Assembly (NCBI GenBank): GCA_032717465.1 | Contig: CM064670.1 | Location: 15,272,931 to 15,336,930, forward strand | DNA length: 64,000 nt | Direction of reading: 5' to 3' | DNA from: Coenobita brevimanus | Lineage: Eukaryota > Arthropoda > Malacostraca > Decapoda > Coenobitidae | Part shown: positions 55,756 through 64,000 of the stretch, one piece after another | Layout: each line of letters opens with the position of its first letter | Numbering within the stretch: the first letter of the stretch is position 1 | The notes under the pieces: model-generated | What the model was told of the DNA's origin: nothing | Seen by the model: only the letters and a program-made list of their open reading frames with translations | Databases searched by the model: none | Translations under genes and position numbers: made by a program

Positions 55756-56119
55756 ATGTAAATGGTGAAATGTGTGAAGACTTTATTGAGCAAAAATGAA
55801 GAGAAAGGTAAGTGATTATTTTGTCAAAAACATAAATGCAAAGTAAACCAACCTGACTAAAAGGAAAATATATTGGTGAGATGTGCAGTAATGTAGGACC
55901 AGGGGAAAAAATGTGAAAGTATAAGGAATGAGAGTGGGAGAATATAGTACTTAAAAGTAGTTAAGGAGATGTATGAGCAAATGCTAAGAATATTTTGAAA
56001 AGCTTAGAGTGTAATAAGAATGATGATAGAAGTGGAGTGATATACATGATTGGATATGGTGGTACACAGGTGTCAATGATATATAACTTAATACTATAAA
56101 CATACTGGAGAGAGGAATG

Positions 56120-57450
56120 AATTATGCTGTACATGGAAAATATGCCAGAAATCCAGGATGAGTCAAATTTGCACTGTGCCAGCAAAGTGGAAGAAAGCTG
56201 TGATTGCACCTCTGTTCAAAGGAAACAGTGGCAGGAGTGCAGGTGCATTAATCTGTTGAGAGTTGTAGGGCGGGGAAATGGAAGAATGACGATAAGAGAC
56301 ATGCCAGGGAAGTAAATATGAACTTACTGTACTAAGGTTGACAGAAGAGTGGTTTTAACACTGGTAAGAGATGTATGCATCATATGTGTGAAGCAAGGCT
56401 GATGGTGGGTGAGAAAGAATGTGAGGATCGTAATGCATTTACGGAATTCGTGGATCTGAAGAAATTGCATTACAAGGTAAATAGGGAAGGATTATGGAAG
56501 AATATAAACATATGTGGCCTATGGTGGAGACAGAAAGCTACTGAATGCTGTAAAAAAAAAGTTATCAAACAATGTGCCTATCAGAATGTCGAAATGAATG
56601 GTTTATGTGCTGGAATGTGGCAGAAGTGTTTGATGTCCCTGTGAGGATGTGTATCAGTATGTGAAAATTCAAAAAGGTGGGGATGAGGTGGTGATGCTGC
56701 AAGCATAAACCCTGAAGTACAAATACTGTATTTAAAATCTGATCTGTATGTAGATGATGCAGTGCTGGTTACAGTGAAAAGAATCTTTGAAGACATTCAG
56801 TTTTTTGTGAATATAAGTACAGGCAGGTCCTGTTATACAATCATCCGCTATACGAGAAACCAGATACGAGAATGGAGAGTTTAGACCCAAATTTGGTGAT
56901 GTGAGCACAATCAGTCAACCTAACCCTATTTTACCCTTATGTCCATTATACGAGTTTCTGTGATCCTATTTTTCACTCTGTTATACAAATTTTCACTATC
57001 TGAATAGTCCTTCATCCCACTCTTATAATGGGACCCGCCTGTAATGTTATTTGAAAGTGAATATAGATAAGGTTAAAGTGATGATGGGTGAGAGAAGTGA
57101 CTCTCAATGTGATGTACTGGTGAATGAAGAGGTACTTGAATTGGATGAAGAGTTTATGTATAAAAGAAACTAGTTGAGAGTGACTGGTTCAGTGATGAAA
57201 AATAGCTTGTGCTATGATGGCCTTGATACAAGTCAGAGGACTGTAGTAAATATATGTATGGATGGTGGCTGCACATGTATTGCAGGAAGGTAAGTTGATG
57301 TTCACATTGACATATTAGTGTGAGACCGGTATGGCATAACTGTGAAATGTCAAGAGAGAGAGAGAGAGAGAGAGCAATGGAAATGATGCTCTTAGGGATA
57401 TATTGTACTTGGGTTATGTAGAGCTGATGGAGTAACAATCAATAGGAAAT
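56120..57450 (+). mobile_element. Decayed RTE-B-like LINE, split by a pogo-like element
   Basis: Degenerate order of RTE-B blocks: SKVEESCDCTSVQRKQWQEC (the WKKAVIAPLFK region, about 56,180), FTEFVDLKKLHYKVNREGLW (about 56,435), LYVDDAVLVT (about 56,747, catalytic block), then after the insert VNIDKVKVMMGERSDSQCDV (about 57,057) and LELDEEFMY. Far older than copies 1 and 2. Confidence 0.7.
56820..57041. mobile_element. Pogo-like short element, 222 bp, TA duplication
   Basis: Left CAGGCAGGTCCTGTTATACA, right reversed CAGGCGGGTCCCATTATAAG, 16 of the first 20 bases equal. TA at 56,818-56,819 and 57,042-57,043. Sits between the YVDD and KVNIDKVKVM parts of the LINE, which join across it. Confidence 0.85.
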
Positions 57451-57980
57451 TAATGAAGGATTATCTGATCACTACAGTGTATAGTCGTTTCCAAGATAGA
57501 GGTGTTGTAGAGTTTGTGCCCTTTGTTGCCACATCAGAGCTTTTGCAGGAGCTTACGTTGCTTGTCCTTGTGGTGGCATGTATGTGCATGGCTCCCCCTG
57601 GCTCCCCCTCCTACTAAGCATGCAAGAAACATCCTGTCCCTTGAGAAGAAGCAGGAGATAGAGAATTCCCATGTTAATGCACTATGATGTTTCCACTATG
57701 CCATTAACCACACAAGAATAATTTAATCAACAAAATTGCACATCGTGCTAAAGTATGGTGAGTATGGAATACCGTTGCTACATATGTTACTGTAAAATTC
57801 TGTACTGTACAACATGTCTTTCACTTATGGCATTATTGTATGCCTATTTTATATGCATGAATTAGTGTGTGCAGAGCATACTGTATGTACAGTACAGTAC
57901 AGTAATACCATATAATATACACTACAATGAATTTTTATCAGGAAAACTTTTTTTTTTTTCTGTTTTGATAGTTATATAGT

Positions 57981-58030
<50 letters not shown>

Positions 58031-58140
58031 TATCTATATATATATTATATATTTTTTTTAGGGTTATACCCCTGTAGATGGGCTGGGGGTAGTGTAATAT
58101 TATCAAAAAAAAAAAAAAAAAAAAATGCATTATTGAACAT
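57451..58140. other. No gene recognised; (TA)n and poly(A) tracts
   Basis: TA repeat at about 57,984-58,030 and an A run at 58,107-58,125. Nothing else is supportable. Confidence 0.5.
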
Positions 58141-58144
58141 GGCT

Positions 58145-59625
58145 TTGGCTGAATTATGATGGATAATTGACTGGGAGGTTACTGTGGCAGTGATGAAAGA
58201 TGTCACAATAAGGAAAGCCTCAGGAAAAGATGAAATGACATGTTGAAATACATGGAGAGTTAGTGACAGAAATGATATGGATTGTGCAAATTGACCTGGG
58301 AGAAAGGAAGGGAGCTGGAGGATTGGAAGTCAGATACAGTATAACTCTTTCCCTATACAAGGGAAAAGGTGAAAGTGTGTGGCAGTTATAGGGGGATTTG
58401 TATTCTCTGTGCAACAGGAAAAATATATGGAAAGATACTTATCAACATAGTCAGGGATATAACTGAGGAATTAGTTGGAGAAAAACAAGGGGAATACACT
58501 GCATAGATCAGATATTTGTTGTACTGTAATATGTTTAGAGAGAAAGTGTGAAGGAAAGAACTGTTCTTGGATTTGCAGAAAGCATCTGACAGTGTAGACA
58601 GGCAAGGAATGTGGAAGGTATTAAGAACAGCTGGAGTAAATGGTTTGTTGAAGGCAGTGAAGAGTATGTATGAAGACTATGCACACGCAGTACGTGTGCA
58701 TGGTGAACTAAGTGAGTTCTTTGATTTAAATGTTAGACTGAAACAACTATGTGTCATGCCTTCATGGTTGTTCACTTCATTTAGCCTACTGATGGAGTTA
58801 TAAAAGACATACAAGGTAGGGTAGTGGATGCTGGAGTATCTCTAATGAGAGAGGGTAGGATCTGGAAATTTTCTGTAATGTTGTGTGCTGATGATGCTTT
58901 GTTGCTACAGTAAGTGCAGATGAGTGGGGGTTGCAAGGCTAGGTGAATGAGTCTGGGAGTGCATGTAAGAAACGGGATAAAGTATGTGTATACAGAATAA
59001 AGTTATGGTCTTTGAGACAAATGAAGGCACAGAATGCAGTGGGGCTGGATGGTGAGGAAATGGAGAAGGTGAGTGTATTCATCTACTTAAGCAGTGTTAT
59101 GAGTCGGGAATGAAGTTTAAAGGATGGAGTGCTGGAAGGGTGCAATGGGGAGGTGGGGTTGTTGGTTCACTGGGGGCAGTGATGGGGAGCTGGAAGGTGA
59201 GCATGGAATTGATGTCGTTGCATGGGGGTGTTGCGGTTCCCACTCCGGTGTGTGATGGGGAGGCTTGAACCCTGTTGGGAGGATTCAGGTTGGGAATGAG
59301 AGCAATGGTGGGTTGTTTGAGGGAATGTGTGGAGTTGCATGGAGGGGCAGACGGCAGGTAGGGGAGAGTGTTGAGGTAATGTGATGGTCTGGGCATGTGA
59401 AGATGATGGAGAATGAGAGACTGATTAGGAGCGATTGTGAGTGATCTGGAGGAGGAAATTGGGAAGGGGACTCAGGGGCAACTAAAAATGAAATGGAGGG
59501 ATGGAGTGAAGTGATATGAGAGAGGGGTTTGTGAGTTGGAGGAAGGGAGGCCAAATGGCAGGGGACAGGATGATGTAGAGGTTATTTGTTTGTGGCCACC
59601 TGTTATAGATAGATAAATACAGATA
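58145..59625 (+). mobile_element. RTE-A LINE copy 7, decayed
   Basis: Colinear with copies 1 and 2: KASGKDEMT (about 58,213), LDLQKASDSVDRQGMWKVLR (about 58,570), VHGELSEFFDLNVRLKQLCV (about 58,700), LCADDALLL (about 58,883), LDGEEMEKVSVFIYLSS (about 59,050), GHVKMMENERL (about 59,395) and a 3' end GTGGCCACCTGTTATAGATA. Many frame breaks. The catalytic FADD reads CADD. Confidence 0.8.
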
Positions 59626-59757
59626 AATAAAAGATGTAGAACATCTGAAGTTTGCTCGGACTTCTGTCTCAAAAAATCGAGATAATGTATTTGCGTCTGC
59701 TGGTTAGAAAATGTGGCTTAAAAAAATATTAACCCTTTCAGTAACATGCCTGAGGGT

Positions 59758-60140
59758 TAAGGTGGCATCACACTGGGCCAAAAGTGGCTAACATGCAAGC
59801 AGCTTGTGTGAGGCAAAATGGCTAGCAAAGTTGAGTTGCCATCACACGCGTGTTTTTGCAAGCTGAAACGAGTTGCAGTGTCATCTGCCTCGGTGCCTCG
59901 TGGTCATTTATAAACAAACCACCACGGAGTACCCACTCCCTTTTCCTCAGTTTCTGCAACCGCCTCACATACTTCAGCAACTCCAGAGCCACAAGGCAGT
60001 CTACTAGAGTTTTTCCTTGCCGAAGGAAGCATATCAAATACTGGTCACAATCTGATTTCCACTTTTTTGGAAACAAAACAGACAGCTTCCACAGCTGGTC
60101 ACCACTTTCTGAATATTTATTTCATGTCATAAGAAAAAAA
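59758..60140 (-). mobile_element. Possible Harbinger-like remnant
   Basis: The left edge GGTGGCATCACACTGGGCC resembles Harbinger termini and follows TTAA. A minus-strand frame at 59,822-60,076 has RRLQKLRKREWVLRGG, reminiscent of the basic Trp-containing start of Harbinger transposases. No nuclease domain and no right end seen. Recognition is from memory of family style, so confidence is low. Confidence 0.35.
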
Positions 60141-60240
60141 TAGAAATGAATAAAAACCACAAGAATTAAATAATATTTATTTAACAATTTTAGTTAAAGT
60201 TTCCCTCTGTGAATAACAGAATATCTTCTCGCCAGTTACA

Positions 60241-61005
60241 AAATTATCCCCCCAAATATCCCCAACCTTTGTAAGCTCTCACATCCACCATATGTCTTCT
60301 CATTCTCTCATCCATACACACATAATCAAACACTGCCTTCCATTCATTCATATCACCACCCACCCTTCTCATCACTCGCCATGTATACATGTGGATCATT
60401 TTGTTTCTAAAGGGGGTATTGGCTGTTATTAGTCCCCTCCCCATACAAATGTCCACTAGAGCATTACCATCCTCACTGACTTCTGCAGGCACACCCCACT
60501 CATCAACTACTCCATCAACCTTCACATTCCCTAATTTTCCATTCATATCTCCAATCAAAAACACTTTCATTCCTCTCCAATATTTCCATGCATGCTTCCA
60601 TATTTGCCTAGGACTCTTCCTTCACTCTGCTCACATGGTTTTCTGTTGATGCATATAGGTATACACACAATCACCCATGCTTGCATTCCTACTTTCAGCT
60701 TTACTCATGCCATCCTTAAACCAACTGATCCATACTCTATTTTTCTGTCATCTCTTGCACACAATACATACACCCACCTTTGCCCTCTCATTCTTACCTA
60801 CTCCCACACATACACCCAATCCATATTCCAACTGTCTGTCTCACTTCTCCTCTTGGTTTCAGTCAATCTAACTATGTCCATTTTTGCATCTTCAAGTACC
60901 TGGACAATCTCTCTTTCACCTCATCATTCACGCCCCTCACATTTCACCCTGAAATCCGCAACACGCCCTTTGTCTGGTCCTTGGTTGTCACCTGTGGGTC
61001 AGTTC
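60241..61005 (-). mobile_element. RTE-A-like LINE endonuclease fragment
   Basis: Minus strand encodes, in the clearest part (60,244-60,570), KVFLIGDMNGKLGNVKVDGV, VSEDGNALVDICMGRGLITA, NTPFRNKMIHMYTW and FDYVCMDERM: the second half of an RTE endonuclease with the GDxN catalytic block. The upstream half is frame-broken. It covers the domain missing from the other RTE-A copies; the subfamily link is inferred. Confidence 0.72.
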
Positions 61006-61019
61006 ACGTCCAAGGCATT

Positions 61020-61155
61020 TTGTTTGTCCTTTTAGTTAGCTGTTTTCCAGGGAGGGGCACTACCCCTCCACCAACCCACCTCCTGACATGTATGAACACA
61101 TGCATTTTGGATATAAGGTTACCATCCAGCGTATGAAATTATTTCCTGGCTTACA
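61020..61155 (-). mobile_element. SINE-beta fragment
   Basis: Matches the middle of the 7,230-7,600 SINE: (plus strand) CAGGGAGGGGCACTACCCCT, CCACCAACCCACCTCCTGAC, GGTTACCATCCAGCG and TTTCCTGGCTTACAG. Both ends missing. Confidence 0.75.
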
Positions 61156-61286
61156 GAAGAAGTAAAGTAATACATACAGTGATGTCACCATGTATGTGGT
61201 TAATTAGGGAGGTAGACAAGCTGTGTAAAAGAAGACTTCAACAGGGAAATTTACTCACCTTGAGACTGTAGAAAAGATGACAAGAC

Positions 61287-61288
<2 letters not shown>

Positions 61289-61368
<80 letters not shown>
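61289..61368. repeat. (GT)n microsatellite at the CR1 3' end
   Basis: About 40 GT units, ending 7 bp before the CR1 3' terminal sequence. Confidence 0.95.
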
Positions 61369-61369
<1 letters not shown>

Positions 61370-61399
61370 CTTAACTAATTGTATCTTTACAGGAATGAG

Positions 61400-62788
61400 T
61401 CAAGCTCGTACTGTCCCGTGTCTTAAACCATATTTATCGTACATATCCTTAAATTTGTGAATTGTTTTGGCACACACTATTTCATTCGGCAGTGTATTCC
61501 ATTGATCAATTGCTCTGTTTGGGAAACTGAATTTCCTTACGTCTTTATCACCTCTCTTCTTATGCAGTTTTTTGCAGTGTCCTCTTGCTGATGCTTCTCC
61601 ATATGTTAAGTAATCATTTATGTCTATTTTCTCATTCCCTGATATGCACTTATATAGCATTATCATGTCACCTCTTTTCCTTCTCTCCTGTAGTGTTGGT
61701 AGATTCAATTTATTTAGTCTTTCTTCGTAGCTTAGGTCCCTTAAGCTTGGTATCCATCTTGTAGCGGCCCTTTGAGCTTTTTCAATCTTGTCTATGTGTT
61801 TTTTGAGATAAGGACTCCAGACTACTGATGCATATTCCAGGGTTGGTCTAATGAATGATGTTATTATCCTTCTTAGCATGTCTTCATTTATGTATGTGAA
61901 TGCTATTCTCATATTTGCAAGCAGTGTATACATGTTCCGTACCTTCTCGCTGATGTGGTCAGCCGGAGATAGTCTGTTATTAATAATCACACCTAGGTCT
62001 TTCTCTCTTTCTGATATGTATTGGGGTTTATTTCCTAACTTATAATCCCAATCAGGTCTTTTTCCACTTTTACCAAACTTGATTACATGACACTTGTCCA
62101 CATTGAATTCCATTTGCCATGTACTACTCCATTCATGAAGTTTATTTAATTCTTCTTGTAGCTCTTTACAAGAGTCTGTGTTAGTAATTCTCCTTTGTAT
62201 TTTTGCATCATCTGCAAACATATTCAGATAGCTGTCATTTCCAGTGTTACTGTTTATATCGTTTATATACACTAAAAACATGATTGGTGCCAGCACTGAA
62301 CCCTGTGGTACTCCACTAGTCACTTCTTTCCATGATGAGTAGTTTCCTCTTAGTACTGTTCTCATTTCTCTTTTTATGAGAAAGTCTTGCATCCAACAAA
62401 ACAGTTTGCCTCGAATTCCTCCTTGATGGTACAGTTTCCATAAAAGTCTTTGGTGTGGTACTGTGTCAAAAGCTTTCTTGAAATCTAAATAGATACTGTC
62501 CACCCATCCTTCCCTTTCCTGTATTGTGTTTGTCACTCTGTCATAGTAGCTCAACAGATTAGTAACACATGATTTTCCTTTTCTGAAACCAAACTGTCTT
62601 TCTGTTATCATACTGTGTTCTTCTAGATGAATTACCCAAGCTTTTCTTATAAGCTTTTCTAATACCTTGCTTACAACACTGGTCAGTGATACTGGTCGGT
62701 AGTTGAGTGGATTTTGTCTATTTCCTTTCTTGAATAAGGGGACAATATTTGCTTTTTTCCAAATATCAGGTAGTTTACCTTGACTCAA
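61400..62788 (-). CDS. CR1-E reverse transcriptase (462-residue open frame)
   Basis: The frame is in fact open upstream to the TAG near 62,915, adding ASGPDEISCWVLRECAKGLS before the listed Met. Motifs: NIVPLFKKGNRQNPLNYRPV, RQFGFRKGKSC, LDFKKAFDTVPHQRLLWKL (catalytic Asp), TSGVPQGSVLAPIMFLVYIN, LNMFADDAK (catalytic pair), EREKDLGVIINNRLSPADHI, RPTLEYASVVWSPY and a C-terminal block ending IHKFKDMYDKYGL. This is a complete CR1 RT core and C-terminus without a break. The function is target-primed reverse transcription. It lacks a linked intact endonuclease, so the copy itself is probably dead. Confidence 0.9.
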   Translation of the reverse strand: MSQGKLPDIWKKANIVPLFKKGNRQNPLNYRPVSLTSVVSKVLEKLIRKAWVIHLEEHSMITERQFGFRKGKSCVTNLLSYYDRVTNTIQEREGWVDSIYLDFKKAFDTVPHQRLLWKLYHQGGIRGKLFCWMQDFLIKREMRTVLRGNYSSWKEVTSGVPQGSVLAPIMFLVYINDINSNTGNDSYLNMFADDAKIQRRITNTDSCKELQEELNKLHEWSSTWQMEFNVDKCHVIKFGKSGKRPDWDYKLGNKPQYISEREKDLGVIINNRLSPADHISEKVRNMYTLLANMRIAFTYINEDMLRRIITSFIRPTLEYASVVWSPYLKKHIDKIEKAQRAATRWIPSLRDLSYEERLNKLNLPTLQERRKRGDMIMLYKCISGNEKIDINDYLTYGEASARGHCKKLHKKRGDKDVRKFSFPNRAIDQWNTLPNEIVCAKTIHKFKDMYDKYGLRHGTVRA

Positions 62789-63328
62789 AGATTTCTTGAA
62801 AATTAAAAATAATGGTTTACTTAACCCCTTTGCACATTCTCGTAGTACCCAACATGAAATTTCATCAGGACCACTTGCTTTTCCTCTGTCTAATCTACTT
62901 AACTCCTCCTATATTACTTTTTCTGCTATTTGTATATCTGGTAGTATGTGTGGACATGCATGTTCCACATAGTCCCTCTCAAAATTTTTTTCTTCTGTAA
63001 AAACTAATTGGAAATTCTTGTTTAGTGCTTCACAAATATCTTTCTCTTGTGTACAAGTGATTCCCTCGTCCGTAATGGATTGTATTATATCTTTTACTTT
63101 GGTTTAGCTTCTGATGTAGCTGTAAAACAGCTTTGGTTGGTCACTGCTTTAATTATATCCTCCTCAAACTGTTTTTGGGCTTCCCTCCTTATTCTTGTAT
63201 AATAGTTTCTTGCCCATTTGTAATTATTATACGCCCTTTCACTATTGTCTCTTCTGTATCTATTCCACAACAAATCTCTTTTTTTCTTTTGATTTTTTAC
63301 ATTCTATATTGAACCATTTCTGTATTTT

Positions 63329-63923
63329 CTATTCTTTGTGCTGTGGGATGTACTTCTGGACTCCTATTTCATAAAATTCACAGAATTTTTTATATACAGC
63401 ATTTAAATCTTGTCCTCTAAGCTCATTTTCCCAATCAACTTCTAAGAAATACTTCTTTAGGTCTTGATAATTTCCCTTTTTATAGTTTAGGCTCTTTTTG
63501 TAACTGTCATTGCTGTTAACTATGTCATATGCTATCCTGAAGTTATAATTTAGTACTGCATGATCGCTTTTGCCAAGTGGAGGGTGATATATTAAACTGT
63601 CAATATAATTTTCTTGCCTAGTAAATATTAGCTCTAGCACTGAAGGTACATCAAGTCCTCTTTTTTCCGGTGGTTTGCCTCACATGTTGCGTTAGGAAAA
63701 ACTCTTGCACGAGATTCAGGAGCTTTTGGTCTCAACAGCTTTCTTGGCTAATTATATCTAGAGTATTCCAATTTATATTTGTATTAAAATCCCCAGTTAG
63801 TATAATTCTTTCCGATTTCGCGTCCATTTTATGTAGTAATGATCTTAAACTCTGAATTGTACTCTCTGCCAGGTCCTCATATTCATCTCTTTCCCATGTG
63901 TTTGATCTGGGTGGCATGTACAA
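63329..63923 (-). pseudogene. CR1-E endonuclease, second half (two frames)
   Basis: 63,732-63,923 carries MYMPPRSNTWERDEYEDLAE and ILTGDFNTNINW; 63,329-63,640 carries LELIFTRQENYIDSLIYHPP and LGKSDHAVLNYNFRI, the Asp-His motif, and then the linker. A frame shift near 63,650-63,730 separates them. Order and spacing are those of CR1 endonucleases. Confidence 0.82.
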
Positions 63924-64000
63924 ATTGGCTACAATTACTTTCCCTTCAGATGTGTTGATCTCTACTGCAATCAGTTCTACTTGTGATGGTATATCTAGTT

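Larger units (their letters stand above)
61369..64000 (-). mobile_element. CR1-E LINE, near full length, runs off the right edge
   Basis: Minus-strand CR1 element: endonuclease part (RIILTGDFNTNINWNTLD near 63,800; LGKSDHAVLNY near 63,560), linker, then a long RT frame. The endonuclease start is beyond 64,000. Only a few defects separate the pieces: frame breaks near 63,650, 63,310 and 63,110 and a TAG near 62,915. The 3' end is TGTAAAGATACAATTAGTTA, then the CA microsatellite. It is the youngest-looking long LINE here. Confidence 0.9.

Overview
The window is repeat-rich animal nuclear DNA with introns, and everything I can read points to an arthropod, most likely a decapod crustacean (an inference from the LINE families; I could not search a database). 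About half is recognisable transposon: at least six non-LTR (LINE) families, several SINE families, TTAA-flanked piggyBac-like elements, TA-flanked pogo/Tigger-like elements, hAT-like and Harbinger-like remnants, and many TA, GT and A/T microsatellites. Almost every long reading frame is LINE pol. Family names used here (RTE-A, RTE-B, RTE-C, Jockey-D, LINE-F, CR1-E, SINE-alpha/beta, SINE-G) are working labels of mine.

Layout. 1-352: 5' end of LINE-F on the minus strand, with an open leader that carries a 2A-like motif. 353-5,761: RTE-A copy, an RTE endonuclease fragment and a long Jockey-D copy. 5,815-10,960: one RTE-B copy split by a Tigger-like element (itself holding an RTE-A copy and a SINE, each with target duplications) and by an RTE-C copy. 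11,058-13,176: longest RTE-A copy. 13.3-19 kb: pogo-like elements and a 2.75 kb TTAA element built around a 192-bp tandem repeat. 21.2-24.4 kb: near full-length Jockey-D.

The only host gene I can support is on the plus strand: coding exons at 24,556-24,701, 26,208-26,386 and 32,551-33,116 join in frame and end in a CaaX box. A possible first exon lies at 18,998-19,099. Its introns hold a full-length LINE-F copy (26,560-31,272, with a 12-bp target duplication and two SINEs inside), a TTAA element and LINE fragments.

The right half (33-64 kb) has no supportable gene. It holds truncated RTE-A, Jockey-D and RTE-B copies, a 5S-rRNA-headed SINE (50.5-50.8 kb), an RTE-B copy interrupted by a tandem, fold-back tRNA-derived SINE with a 14-bp duplication (52.8-53.4 kb), decayed RTE copies, and a CR1 element running off the right edge.

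How the parts work together: the LINEs encode endonuclease and reverse transcriptase, and the SINEs encode nothing and must borrow that machinery. One SINE 3' end copies the RTE-A 3' end, including the GATA tail, so RTE-A is its likely driver. Nested insertions, two of them checked against an empty site in a second RTE-B copy, give a relative order of events.
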